64,000 bases of DNA from Leuctra nigra. Taxonomy: Eukaryota > Arthropoda > Insecta > Plecoptera > Leuctridae. The position numbers and the translations under genes were made by a program. This document shows positions 48,721 through 61,755 of this stretch, one piece after another. The stretch is from positions 52,477,411 to 52,541,410 of the forward strand of contig OW203762.1 of assembly GCA_934045905.1 (NCBI GenBank), in the 5' to 3' direction. Under the pieces are notes generated by a model. The model did no database searches. It saw only the letters and a program-made list of their open reading frames with translations, and was not told the origin of the DNA. Numbering within the stretch: the stretch's first letter is position 1; each line of letters opens with the position of its first letter.

Positions 48721-51700
48721 TAGTCAGGGAACAGAATCTGAAAAGACGTCTCCTTCTCATGAGTACAAGTAAATCGTGTTAAAAGCAAACTGAATAGTGA
48801 TTCCCACTAACTCGACCCCGCTGAATCCAAAAAGTGACGTTGGCAATTCGAAATCCGACTCCTTCTACCCTTAAACTTAAAAAACCCTGTTCTAGGGGTT
48901 TAAAGCTAAATACCGTACCAAATTTGTCAAAACTTACGATAAAATTACGAAAAAAAACTCATGTCAAGTTTAAATACTGATTAATAAAATGGCATCTTCA
49001 AAATTTTGATAATGACCCTTCAAACTTGCTGATTGGGCCCATTATCTCAAAAAACGCACTTGCTAATTTTTCACAAAAAAATATAACTTGTCGGTGCTGC
49101 TTAACTAAGAAAGTCATAAAGCTCATACTTTACAAAAAACTGCCCAATACAATAAGGAAGATAATGCAGTTTACCGCATTTCGGTAGATTGCCGGGTTAC
49201 TTAAATATAGTCATTTGAATAAGGCAACTCCACGGGCCCGCTGCATCGCCCTAGCGTCCCACAGCTTGGCCCAACGGTATTGCGGAGGAGGGGGGATGAT
49301 GTGACGGGGAACAGCCAATGCGTGCTAGGCATTTATAGCGCGAAACTGTGTGTTCACCATGCAGCTATTCAAAACTAATTATTCACTGTGAAATTGTCAA
49401 TTTTAATGTACACTATGTCAGTTAGCAGAGGTTTGTTGTCATTCTGTAGGTGTGGGAGATTTAATCCTTCCTTTTGGCAAGTTATCAATCAATTGATCAC
49501 ATATAGATTAATCAATATACCAAGATAAAGTAATAAAACGAAGAAGTTAATGTACCGGGAATGTATATGATAAAAAGTAAAAACCCTACTCTGGACGACG
49601 CATCACTATGTAGAAACACAAATTAAAATAATGCCTCCGCACTTTTCACTATAATGTAGAAGTGGCCACGGCTCAAGGTTTGTCGTGTTTTGCCCCAATT
49701 AATTCATTGAATAGATAGACCACATTATAGTCCAGAGTCTAAAGGGTTTGACTCCCCACTAATTGCAACATCAGAGTATTTTGATATCGTTGGATTCAGA
49801 AAAAATTACTTTATAACATACCATAAGTCTACCAAAATTAAAATAAGGTATTATTAATTTACTCGAATATGGTATCGAACGAAAATTCTTTTCAAGTAGA
49901 GTTCAGAAAAAAATATTACAAAATTCAAAATTTTTACCAAGGTCAAATATGCTCTAAAGTACCCAGAATGGCCTCTATAGAGGCACGCGACTTAAAATGG
50001 CTGCCGTAGTCGCATCCGAAGAGCTACAGACTTGCTTTTTGTGTCATTTTAGCAATCAACAATCATACAATCTTCTGTAACATGTCAAAAGTCTACAAAA
50101 TTCCAAATAGTGCTAATGATAATAATTTGTGAATTAGTGAATAAGAAAATTAAACAAAATTATATAGTGCAGTTGCAAAGCAATTGAACTGTGGATTTTT
50201 AGATTAAATGTTCAGTACTTGCAAATATCTCAATTGTTATCTTCTGAACATTTTTGGAAGAGGAGACATTTGATTCGAACTTGCATTTTCAAGATGGCGG
50301 CCAAAGATCAATGCGGCCGCTGCAATTACAATATATCAGCTCCCGTTGATACGATTTTAATTATATTTCTTTTATAATGAAGCTGAATAATGTCTTCATC
50401 TTTTTTGTAATAAGTAATATTATTATATCTCGAACAGTTCAAAAGTTTTATTTAAAATTACTGATAATTTGACTTTTGGATTTTCGTTTTAAACTGTTTA
50501 AGCCTATGTATATTGTTGTGTGTATGTCCACGGAAAACATTTTTCAAATAAAATAATCTGAAAATGTCATTAGCTGTCCTGTGATATATAAATGATGGGT
50601 TTTAAAGTCAACGGGAGATGAGAAAATAGGTTTTTAATATTCAGAAATCTGAATACTGGAATTTTGCTATCTCAATGATTAAGGTTTATGTTCTAAACCC
50701 ATTTTCTCAGCTCCTATTGACTTTATACCCCACAAATTATACATCATATGAAAGCTAATAATATGTCCAGAGTATAATAATTAAAAATGTTTCGCGTGGA
50801 CATACACACAACAATGTAAATAGGCTTATAACCATATTGAACGAAAACCCAAAAGTCAAATTAGGTATCAGTAATTTTTAATGTTTCTTTTAAACTGTTC
50901 GAGATATGATAATAATACTTATTACAAAAAAGATGAAGACATTATTCAGCTTCAATTTCAAAGAAAATAAATTAAAATCGGATCAACGGGAGCTGAGATA
51001 TTGAAACTGCAGTGCCGCATTGATCATTGGCCGCCATCTTGAAAATGCAGGATCGAATCAAATGTCTCCTTATCCAAAAATGTTCAGGAGGGTACAATTG
51101 AGATATTTGAAAGAACTAAACATTTAATCTTAAAATCCATAGTTTAATTGCTTTGCTACTGCTCTATATAATTTTGTTTAATTTTCTAATTTACTAATTA
51201 ACAAATGATTATCATTAGCACTATTTTGATTTTAGTATACTTTTGATATGTTACAGAAAATTGTATTCTTAATCGAATGACACCAAAAGCATGTCTGTAG
51301 CTCTTCGGATGCGACTACGGCAGACATTTTAAGTCGCGTGCCTCTATAGAGGCCATTCTGGGTACTTTAGAGCATATTTGACCTTGGTAAAAATTTTGAA
51401 TTTTTTAATATTTTTTTCTGAACTCTACTTGAAAAGAGCTTTCATTCGATACCATATTCGATGTATTTACATTACACTGTAAATTAATAATCGCATTCAA
51501 TTGTTTTTCACTAATTGACCAATCAGAGGAAGCCATCTTATTTTAATTTTGGTAGACTTTTGGTATGTTATACAGTTATTTTTTCTGAATCCAATGATAT
51601 AAAATACTCTAATGTTGCAATTAGTGGGGGGTCAAACCCTTTAGACTCTAGACTAAAAGGTGGCCCACTCGATCCCGCGTGAGGCGAGATGAGCTGGATG

Positions 51701-52212
51701 CAATCTGAGGTCAATGCATTTGAACATTTCTGTAGACCAAACTATTCAACATTTTGTAATACGGTTGATTTCGTTACGGCAGTCAGGATGTTGGGTATGT
51801 TATTAACAATTGTCAAGTGTTTAACTCTTATACTTTTTTTAGAATTACGTGATATGTTTTCCAATTTGGCTAAATTTTATTGAAGTCAATTGTTCAAATA
51901 TTATTTAGTACATTAATTGTTTACATTTTGCCCATACATGCAGCGACAAATATGTTCATTACATGTTCAGCTATATTACGGTTTTTTAACATTTGTTTTA
52001 TCTCGTCTAGTTACGAAAATAGGGCTGATTTTATGATTAAGGGTAGTTCACCCCGTTTTTGTTGAATTTAAGGGTGAAGGAGTCAAATGACAGGATGCCA
52101 ACGTTTTTTTTCGAATTCAGCGCATCAAAATACATAAGAATATCGACGTTGGCAACTTTTAACAGACCTGCCCGCAAAGTTGTCATTTTTTTAATTCTGT
52201 TCCCTGACTATT
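48721..52212. mobile_element. Large inverted-repeat DNA element, non-autonomous
   Basis: TAGTCAGGGAACAGAAT at 48721-48737 is the complement of bases near 52196-52212. Inside, the two ends share further patches (CGCTGAATYC, ACGTTGGCA, GACTCCTTC, ACCCTTAAA) over roughly 190 bases. A,T-rich similarity (ATAATTACTT) continues just outside on both sides, so the limits may be a little wider. No transposase frame is visible. The centre is a long palindrome (separate entry). The target-site duplication is unclear and the superfamily is not assigned. Confidence 0.75.
49728..51655. repeat. 1.9-kb near-perfect palindrome (about 0.9-kb arms)
   Basis: TAGTCCAGAGTCTAAAGGGT at 49728 pairs with the complement ending at 51655. 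The pairing continues, with small differences, through AAGATGGCGGC (50291-50301 and, inverted, 51030-51040) to the centre near 50625-50700. The central 70-80 bases form the loop. Transcribed from either side, it would fold into a very long hairpin RNA. Confidence 0.9.
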
Positions 52213-53015
52213 TGCCAGTACTTCAAACAAGTAATTATTTTTTATACTTTACGAGCTTCCGTTGATGGAAACCACTCCCCCTTCCTGCAACCAGGAAAAT
52301 GTCGTCAGTTCAGTGTTTAACTTTCTTCGCGGTCAAATCAGTGGAAACAAGACTTTTGTGGTTATAAAAAGAAAAGCAAAATGAAACTTCTAATAACTTG
52401 ATTTAGAACTTTGCAAAGTTTCCAATCTTTCTTTCGTAGGCTAAGTTCTGGAGGATGAAAAGTTCTCGCCGTTCAATCATCTTGTTTGACATGCTCACAC
52501 TTGTCGCGGCAGCCCCCACTTTCCCACCAGCGGCAATGTACCTGTGATCCAGCATCTCCTGCATAGCAGGCTAAGTATCGTGTTTTACATAGGAAATCGA
52601 TCAAAACAGATCGCTAAGAGGAATCTGGGGGCCGATTTAAATTCAGCGTGAGTTATGTGATGCTGGAATCTTCATTCCAATTTATACAGATGGACTCCCG
52701 TAGGATTTTAAAAGCAAACGATATGAATATAATGAATGGTAGAAATTTAAATATTTGAGAACGGAAGAGATCAAACTTCAACAAAAGGATCTTCTAGAGT
52801 AAATGTTTCCCAAGACACGGACAATGATACTAATTGCAATCAGATTATACCCACAGATTTGTTAGATTATCACATTTTCCCTTATAATTTGAATTTATTC
52901 TAACGTCTATAAAATGAATCTTCAGTTTACAATTAGAAAGTGAAATAGCTTACCTTCCAGGGACCGTCTCTAAAAGTGACTCCTTCTCATATTGCGATAT
53001 CTCAGCCAGTGGTTG
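52213..53015. other. No gene seen
   Basis: Anonymous sequence between the inverted-repeat element and the C25 tract. Confidence 0.4.
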
Positions 53016-53040
53016 CCCCCCCCCCCCCCCCCCCCCCCCC
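53016..53040. repeat. C25 homopolymer
   Basis: Twenty-five consecutive C, flanked by GTGGTTG on the left and AACCACG on the right, so the flanks are complementary. Confidence 0.95.
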
Positions 53041-55980
53041 AACCACGCGAATCTGAATCTGAATGAATGGAACTTGCTAGCTTTGATTGCCAATTCGACT
53101 TTAGACTTCAGACCGCATTTGCAGCTTGAATCAAACCATCGCCACAGCTTTGTTGGGATCTTTGTTTGCATTACAACATAAAGATCTTTCAGCCAATCAT
53201 ATCCAATCATGTGTAGAGATTCGTTACAGATTATTGTTGATGGACCAAAGTTTCAGATTAGAAGGCGAAGGTTTTCATTCGACAGAAGGCGAAGTGCATC
53301 TTTATCTTGGACCGGAAAAAACAATTCAATCAAACTGCCTTTGTGTGGAAAACCAGTAGAAGTAGTAGTATAAAGTCGGCCATTTTCTTTATGCTCCTGA
53401 ATGGGTAGCAGGCATTCAATGTTGGGTCGTTGAAAGACCCGTTTCTGATCAAATCCTTCCATCGAGTCGAAATAAATAATAGCTCCACGACAGATCTATA
53501 GCGACATTTTCTTTGATTCAAAATATATTTGCCGCGAAGTCTTGATATGTGACGGCTGTCGGGAAATTCGTGTGGAAAAGAAGAGCGGCCAAAGTTTGCA
53601 CTAGCTCTGGTTTCGACAGTCAATTCTCTGCCCTCTAAGGAAATCATCCGTTTCCTCGTCATTTTGTTAGCTTCTTTATGGATCTTTTCTCGTTATACCC
53701 TCCAAGAAATAAACGTAGGTATATTCAAGAACAAAACTCATAAAATGAATTATCTTAACGGTTTCAGGCAGACGGATCTTGAAGGTAAGGTTTTGAGGTT
53801 TTTAAAACTGAATGAGAAAATGTTTTATCAGCGGTAACAAAGTTTGTCGTGTAGAGTTTTTCTATTTCTATGTGATTTCCATCAGAGCAAAACGAAGGCT
53901 GGGTTCTTTTATCGCTAGAGGGAGATTAACATTGCCAAAGGAGGCTATGCATTTCGGAGAGTAGTGTCAATAAAGTCCCACATGAGATAAATTATCTTCT
54001 TCCCGCTTTGGAAAAGTTGGGATTGAATTAACCCTTGAACATCAAACCCAGCACCTCCACACACAATAATGAACCTAATAAGTTTCAAGACTTCAGCCTT
54101 CAATGGCACGTTGAGAAGAAATTCCAACACGCCGAGACGTCAAATAAACCTTTCGTTAGAAAAGTGAAGAAATGGGCTCGTCAGTCCGGTACTAAAAGGT
54201 CGGCCGGTTGAAAATAAATTGGCTTTTCCGAGCTTCTAGTCAGGTAATCGCATCGGGATCTCGTCTTCATTAATTCACTCCAAGTCGCTCATTAGTCAGT
54301 TCAGTGAGACGTCGTGCGCGTGCGCGTGCGCCACGAGTAACAACATAAACATTAGTTAGCTAACTCCTTGTTACTCATGGCGCATACATATTGCGAGCGC
54401 TCTTCGTCAACTTGTCTCACAACAATCAAGCTCATTAGCTCTCAATAGCAGAGATTAAAACCACTAGAAGAGAAAGCAAACATCTCTCCACATTGTGTAC
54501 AGAAGTCAACTATTAGTGTAGTCGAAAACTCAACCAAAGCAAATGATGAATCTGAATGAATTGGTCCTCGTCTCAGACAGCAGATTGGTTTAGCTCGCTG
54601 CTTGTTTCCTCTGATCCTCTGAGCTCCAACCGAGCCCGTTGCTTATACACACAGAATATCAGATGAGAGGCAAGTCAATAAGATAAAAGTAAATACATTA
54701 CCTAGGACGAGATCATGTCAAACAAAATGTAATTCTAGAAAATAAACATTTTCAAATACCGAGAATTAAAATGTAAAGCTGAAACGACATGTAACCCACT
54801 ATTTGTTTAAACTCTCTTTGTGAAACAGTCGCTATATATTCAGTGGTAGAAAAAATACAGACTTTCTAATCTCTTGATACAGCAATTGGGAAATTATTTC
54901 GTACCCATGTGCGTATCTCCTGAGCGTATCTCCTGTGCGTATCTCATTTGCAAGGGAGCCGAAACATCATGCGTTGCAAAACCAATGTGATCGATTCACA
55001 TTACGAGCCGTCAACAATCATTGGCAGCGAGCAATGCAAATATTATCGGGAATAAATGGTAATTTAACTTTCACGTTCAATCCCAACAAACAGTCAATTT
55101 ACCGAAAATGCGCGAGAGAATCACATGTATGTAATTCTTTCCGTCACTCCGTGGAATCAATTCTCACACATGTAGGATCCACACACGTGATGTTCTTGTT
55201 AAGGGGTGATTTTTCGAGTGATTGCAACAAGAAATGGACAAAACAGCCGTATTCTGTCTGAGATGGCAACAATACATTTTTGAAACGTTGGAAAATAGAA
55301 TTGCTACTTTCTACTACGAAGCTTGGAACCGTTGATAGTAGGTATTGGAAAATATTTGTATACATTTATTGGAAAACTTCTACCAGGCGTTCTGAACAGT
55401 GAAATAGAGAAATACATTAAAAATAGGGAAGTAGAGTAGATGTGTAAAAGAAATTACAAAAAGATGTTGACGATTTTATTGGCTTTCAAACTAATTTCGA
55501 AGTGTATTACATTACGTTATATTGATGAAATCTTATTTCCTCAGCTTGCTAAATTGCTTTGAATAGTCTAGGGAGCCGCTCTGATCTAGGTGGCTGATAG
55601 TGTGCTCTAGGACGCCGTGATCGCTTTAGTTCTGTCATAGATTGAAACTTTCACCGTCCTGAGCGCTGCTTCACTCTTAGATCATTCAACAAGCCAGTCA
55701 ATCCGATTTCCAATTCTCGGAGACTTTTTATCACTGTTCAACTGTTTCAGAAAATTCAATCTTCGACACAGAAGTAAAAATGATTGTACGATTTGATTTC
55801 TCGATTCGATTCAAACAAAAGGAAAGTGTATTTTTGCATTGCGAAAAAGTTTGATGGGAAGTAAGGACAAAATTTGCATAAGTCCCTTGGTCCATTTGTC
55901 CTGTCGCACGATTGATCAGTCTTTCTTTTCTTCGATGTAATATTCTGTTCGTTTTGAATATGGTGACAAAGATGACAAGT
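53041..55980. other. No confident gene
   Basis: Protein-like but unsupported frames are at 53126-53359 (plus), 53945-54130 (minus, VPLKAEVLKLIRFIIVCGGA) and 54935-55261 (plus, non-ATG start). A hairpin lies at 54327-54384. Confidence 0.35.
54327..54384. repeat. Hairpin with 17-bp arms
   Basis: TGCGCCACGAGTAACAA at 54327-54343 pairs with 54368-54384 with one mismatch, around a 24-base loop. It is preceded by a short GTGCGC direct repeat. Confidence 0.75.
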
Positions 55981-56175
55981 TTGACCTTGAAGAGTTTTTA
56001 ATATTAATGCATATTTTTGCGATTTTTGCAATATCTTTTACTTTTACCAATGTAATTGTTTATGAAATAATGATACTCATTTAAAAGTATGAAATAACTT
56101 TCATTGAACAGTTCTGAAGACGCCAATTGGTAAAAATATTGATAAAATTTGATTAATAATTCTTCAAGGTCACGC
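55981..56175. repeat. Dispersed repeat family B, copy 2, with inverted ends
   Basis: TTGACCTTGAAGAGTTTTTA at 55981 pairs loosely with the complement ending near 56172 (CTTCAAGGTCA exact). The right half is the reverse complement of 9702-9806. This supports a small MITE-like family with TGACC(T/C)TGAAGA ends. Confidence 0.65.
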
Positions 56176-56684
56176 TCACAGTTCAGCCGTTTATAATGAA
56201 CTATCGCTCTGAATTGACCAATGTAGGTGGGCGTTGCCTTATGAAAGACAAAAGTATTACCATGGTAACTCCAGGGTTCTTAGAAAAATAACAATTTTTC
56301 ATTGAAACAAATGAAATTCAAAAAGATCAAATAATTTAGCTCACACGTGTTTAATAGTTTAATTTATTACTTGAAATAGAACAATCAATATATTTAAACT
56401 CATATAAATCATGTTTGATGATTGCTGGACAATTATTACAGTGGTACAGCGAAACAAATTATATTTTGTCAGGTATGTTGCCAAATTGTTTTACTTTTAA
56501 ATGGCTTCTGTCACTGGATTGTTTCGTCAACTTAAAAAGGCCTTAGCTCCCATATGATAAGTTAATTGAGACTGAACAAGATTCAAGTAGATAGTTTAAA
56601 TCATTACTATTATTAATGGCAATTTGTAGATTGTAAAAATGTTAAATTCTGTAAGAAACAGCTGTTTGCTGTTAACTGACAGTT

Positions 56685-56716
56685 GTTTGGTCACTGACAG
56701 CTGTCAGTGACCAAAC
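56685..56716. repeat. 32-bp perfect palindrome
   Basis: GTTTGGTCACTGACAG followed directly by its complement, centred on the CAGCTG E-box at 56698-56703. A partial copy (CAGCTGTTTG, TGACAGTTG) precedes it at 56659-56690. Confidence 0.9.
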
Positions 56717-58002
56717 ATTGACTTTTGTTTTATGACGTAGTGGGGGGAGGAGATCTACATTGGTCAATTACTATATTCATTACATGAGATAAATTAATTC
56801 AGAAAACGCATAGTTTTATAATGTTATATGTGAAGAATAATACGATAAGAGATAATGAAGAATTTTATAACAAAGATTTCGTTAAATATTTTTGTAATGA
56901 ATACAGCAGTGGTTTTGACCAATTTTGACTAGTTCAGTTTGTTTTTCCATGTCAAATGGCCATATATCAGGATTTTCAAACATTTAAATGCCAATATCTC
57001 TGAAATTAAGTCGGTTACAAGAGTATTTTAAGTTTTCAATGCATTCAATATTAGTCGAAGAATATAACAACAGTTTTCTGTTGAAATTGTTGGTACGGAT
57101 TAAAAATAAATTAGATTAATGTAGGAAAATGAATTTGTTCCCCCAAGAGCCATGTAAAATCTCAAACTTTGAAAACGTTTTACAAAGTTCTGTCGGTAAG
57201 GTATAAATTTTTTGATCTTATATTGTAGATAATACTATTAGAAACAAAATAAAATGATTTGGAAACATTTTGTTGGTAGTTAAGCATCTTTAATTCGAAA
57301 TGTCAAGAATGCTTGAAATCTTTATGATGAGTTATTGAGAGTGGTCAGTGTATCAATCTGCTCAGTCTAGTGGTCAGTCTACTCAGTCAAGTGGTCATTC
57401 TATCATCATTCGACCTATTTCTCTAATAATGACAAACGGAGAGCAGATCTCCTCCCATGTCATGACGCTATGTATTTCAACAAGTATTAAACCCAAACAA
57501 ATGGCGAATCAGTCTGCTAAGTCTGCCTCGGGTCTCGTCAAAAGGAAATGTGGTTTTCGCAATGACAATATAGAACGCCAATTATAAGCTCTTGATTTAA
57601 ATGCATGAAACGATAACTTGGTTACAGAGGGACTGAGCGTTCCAACCTCCACAACACCGGTGACAGGCGGGGGCAAAACTGCTACTGATCGTGTTTAAAT
57701 TCAAATGAATTTACAAATTGAGACTACGGAGAGCAAAACTAATAATACTACCAGATTTAGAATGTCTTTGATGCTTTTAAACTTGTGTTCTCAGAGATCT
57801 TCTTTTGACACTGCTTTCTAAGAAACGCCTACAAAAGAGCACTCTGACCTTTCCCAGGAGAATTGATGCTTTCATCTGTCACTGGACGCTAATACTGAGC
57901 CGAACCACATGGTTATAACATCCGATTGAAATTGAATTCAATAGTCTTAAGTAGAATGTAGGCCAGCTCGCCACAGCAATCATCGTCTTAGCTATGGTCG
58001 GT

Positions 58003-58062
58003 GACAGGCAAAGATGAACCCGCTCTAGCATACCTGGCAATGTCGGTTCATCTCTGCCTGTC
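58003..58062. ncRNA. Candidate pre-miRNA-like hairpin
   Basis: GACAGGCAAAGATGAACC at 58003-58020 pairs with 58045-58062 with one mismatch, around a 24-base loop. Outside, GGTCGGT and CCCAAC extend the stem imperfectly to about 26 pairs. The size suits a miRNA precursor, but inverted-repeat remnants look the same, and no expression evidence is available. Confidence 0.25.
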
Positions 58063-61000
58063 CCCAACTTTACAGGGCATATTGCATTTTCCAAGTACAT
58101 TTACGTAAAAGAAAACCAATCGTGGGAAAGCTCTTTTCTTTTGCTACCCACGAAGAAAAGTAATTACATTTTCAAACTAATTAAGACATATCATTTCATA
58201 TTGCACGAACAGAAAAACTTAATATTCTGCTATTTATGAGAGTAACTAAACACGACACATAAAATGTTTTCTATAGAAATACAATTTTAATCATGTTTAT
58301 TTGTGATTGCTTTGCTATTGCTTTTGAAATGCAGTTACGTAATATATTTTTTCAGAGCAGCATACATCAGTTGGGTTACATTCTGAACAGCGTAATCCGA
58401 GTTTAATATCACTTGTTGGTTCAAAGAAACATTCTTTTGTATAGAGTAAGTAATAACTGTACAACGCCTCGCTGAGGGAAATACCTTGTCTTTTGTGAGT
58501 TGGTTTAACCATCATCAGTGACGGTGAACAGCGGCCGCTAGATGGCGTGGGAGTCACAGCAGTGTGTGCAATAGCGAAGAGGCTAGAACGTTGCAAAGTT
58601 CTAACCTCTATGGTAATATTCAAAGACTCTGGTTAAGAAATGCGCTTCATTCATTTTGATACGGTTGACAAGAGGAAGGAAAATTGCATCTCAGATATTG
58701 CGTCTGCGAGTTAAAACATTCGCCACATTCTTGACGTATATTCCAGAGCTTTACAACAGAGCCACCGTTCCAGAGCGTGTAGGTGGGAGCAAATAAAGAG
58801 AAAGTGTTTTCTCTTTTGATTTCGTCTACAGGCAGCTCTATCCTTTAATTCTGGCGTAAGTGTACGCATTAGTTTACATTTCAATGCGTTTTCAAGTATG
58901 GAGACGTAGATGATTGCTTTAATTGAATTTGAACATGTGAAGTTGAAAGTAAGAAAGTAAGAGGAACAGAGACGCCATTTGCTAGATAAATCTGAAAAAC
59001 AGACTCGAAATGTTTAATATTTTGCGATTCGAAACAAATGTACTAACAGCACATTGTCTACATACATGCTCTGTCTATAAATACGGATATTACAGGCACA
59101 GTCAAGTCTTATAACTGGGGTGAACCCATAATGGGTTGTTGTACCCCGTAGGGATTTTAACACTTTTGAAGTGAATCTGGGTCGCTAAGCCGGCACTATT
59201 TTTCTCTTCAAAATGTTGAAATATCTAAGTTATGGTTTTGCAACAGAAAACTGTTCCTAAAATGAGAATGACTAACCATGGAGGGTGTCTGGGGGCTTCA
59301 TCTACCAGTTTGGGCCGAAGGGAACATTTTTTAAATTTCAAAACATTAAAAGAAAGTATGTGACGATAAAATGGTGCCTTCAAAACGCTGTAATACCCCA
59401 GTTTCGGAGTCCCAATGCTTGAGTGCAAACTCCCTTCCTTGGAACCTGGGATTTTCATACATTTTGTTATTTTAGCCTCGCATTATATTTAATAGACTGA
59501 GAATTGTTAAAAGTTGCCTCAGTAGCAGAGCCTGTTGGCATCTTATATTGATGGGTTTTTACACTCAGCAACAAATCCTGGGGTACATTTTCTATAATAA
59601 CATTTTTGCACATTGAGCCATGAAGCCTGTTGGATATTAAACCTTTGCAATGACCTAGGAGACATTTTCAAGTCGCAACGAACTCGCGTCTTTATTAATA
59701 TTCATTCGAGAAATGTGTTTTGAGCCTAGGGTGTCATTGCTTGATGATTAAACTTTGAAACACATCTCCTTCATTTGCTGGGAACTATAAACTGCAACAA
59801 GAAGCATGACAAATGTTTGATCTTAAATAATATAGGAAACCTCGAAATTAATGTACATTTAACGCACTTTTAAAAATATTTATTTTAGGGCTATTTTAAA
59901 TTTACACGCAGAATTTTAATGACTATGTACACGAGTACTCATACTCATACGACCAGACGGTAGAAATACATACATTTTTACACAACATTGAGTTACGGTC
60001 CCGATATTAAATTCCCATGTTTTGTTACTGCGTGGGTTTAGAAGAGCGTCGCGACGCCAACGACACAATTCATAACACGTCGTCATGACGTTTCAAAACG
60101 TGCGAGTGACGCTTTTCCAAATGGCAATCATATTTCCAACTCATCAGTGTAAACATTGATTATGTTGTGAGTTTTGACACTTTTCATAGCCAACTTCTGC
60201 ACAAGAGATGCTCATCATCTCTCTGACAAGCAGGCCAACTTTACAGCAAAAAATAAAGCGAAACACATTTTAATAACCATGGGTGTTTTATATTAAACTC
60301 AATCCAACTGAACTTTATTACAGACTTTTCAACATTATATAATACGTATTTTTTTCGAAACACTTCCTCAGGCTATGTCGGTACCAGACAACAAGTGAGC
60401 AAAACTCAACAAGTTATTACTAAATATTCACAGATTATGATCAATGTGAATAGTCAATACATATTATGTACCTACTTGTTGACTGAGAAACAACATGAAG
60501 TCTTCTGAATAAAAGACGAAATGTTGTAATGTTGACATAATAAAAGATCAATTGGAGTTGAGGTAAAGGGTTGGCTGCAGTCGAAGATACGAAGTTTATT
60601 CACTGGAGATGTCATTCAAAACTGACTCAAAGATTAAAAACTTGTGACATTTAGAATCTGTGCATCTGTGCACGTTTCTAATAGTTTGAATAGTTCAGAA
60701 GTCATGACGATATTTCGGAAACATTCTCTCCAATGTTTACCTCCCAAGCCTATGAACTGAATGACGTGTTAAATGTCATGTGGCACAAACAGATCAAATA
60801 CTCTTCTGTTGAAGTGTCTTTTCGAACTGTTACCTCGTAATGAAAACCAACCCGTTGACGGGATTAATTGTTGATCATTCAAAAGCTGAGTAAAGCACGT
60901 CAATTATGTCGGATTACTGTTGATACAGAGTCATTGTTCGTCGCTCGGTATTGAATCTCGAACAAAGCTATGTGTGATCGGAAAACAAGACGCTGTAATC

Positions 61001-61450
61001 AACTTGCCGACTGTTGCACCGAACACGAGCGGCGAAGTGGGGTTAAAACACCAGATATTGCAGCGAGCTGTATTAGCGGAGAACACGCCACATGTTATTA
61101 GACAAAACAGTCGAGTAGCAGCGTGTGCTTTCATATCGGTCATAACCGACTCGGCTATCATTTCATAGAGTAGTTTACACTGTTCAAATAGAAATAAACG
61201 TTTGAGAAATTATTTTTTTCTAGCTGAACTTCATAGTTACATTAAATAGTGCCTGTTGAAAGCTTGAAATAAGACATTGGAAGTTTTTTTGTGCCGAATT
61301 TCAAAAAAATAAGATACCAAAAGTATTTTGAAATATTGAATTGATTTAGATTTTTTTAGTTACATTTTCAAAGCGAGTGTTGACTTTGGCTTTCTAAATC
61401 AAATTCTAAGCCAATTAAACATTTTAGGAGAGGATTTGGGCGTGCAATTA

Positions 61451-61661
61451 CACTCGGCCAAACAAAACTTGAACGTTGACCAAATTTGAATGACTGCTGG
61501 TCATGTCCCATAACCAATCAAAGCTTGTTATTATCATTGAAATGTGAGGTCACCTACTAGAGTGACACAATGAGATCGCTTAGACTGACTTCTGATGGTG
61601 CGATCTTACATTTATCAGCCTATCAGATTTATTGAACGTTCAAGTTTTGTTTGGCCAAGTG
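61451..61661. mobile_element. MITE, TA-flanked, about 28-bp terminal inverted repeats
   Basis: CACTCGGCCAAACAAAACTT at 61451 and its complement (AAGTTTTGTTTGGCCAAGTG) ending at 61661 extend through GAACGTT. TA stands on each side. The 211-base element has no open frame and fits a Tc1/mariner-derived MITE. Confidence 0.75.
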
Positions 61662-61682
61662 TACATATAATTATAATATGCC

Positions 61683-61755
61683 AGAGCAAGTTGGCTCTTT
61701 CACCATTAACCTAGTTACAGAATAGTGTGACGTTAAACCCATTAAAAATAACATA
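61683..61755 (+). mobile_element. SINE fragment
   Basis: AGCAAGTTGGCTC, identical to the head of the SINE-like element at 30.2 kb, is followed by GTGTGACGTTAAACCC, a tail phrase resembling those of invertebrate SINEs. The middle of the tRNA part is missing. Confidence 0.3.

Larger units (their letters stand above)
56176..61450. other. No confident gene
   Basis: About 5 kb of anonymous sequence with a perfect palindrome (56685-56716) and a hairpin (58003-58062). The minus-strand frame 58315-58623 (102 residues) ends in a Cys-rich stretch (LRCSECNPTDVCCSEK) but includes a common-looking repeat-like piece, and I do not call it. Minus-strand 60931-61161 opens with a hydrophobic Cys-containing segment, also uncalled. 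Confidence 0.35.

Noticed and set aside
58315..58623. 102-codon minus-strand frame with a Cys-rich end
   Set aside because: Includes a repeat-like CGCCATCTAGCGGC piece and inverted TTGCAACGTTC words; no splice or signal-peptide support.
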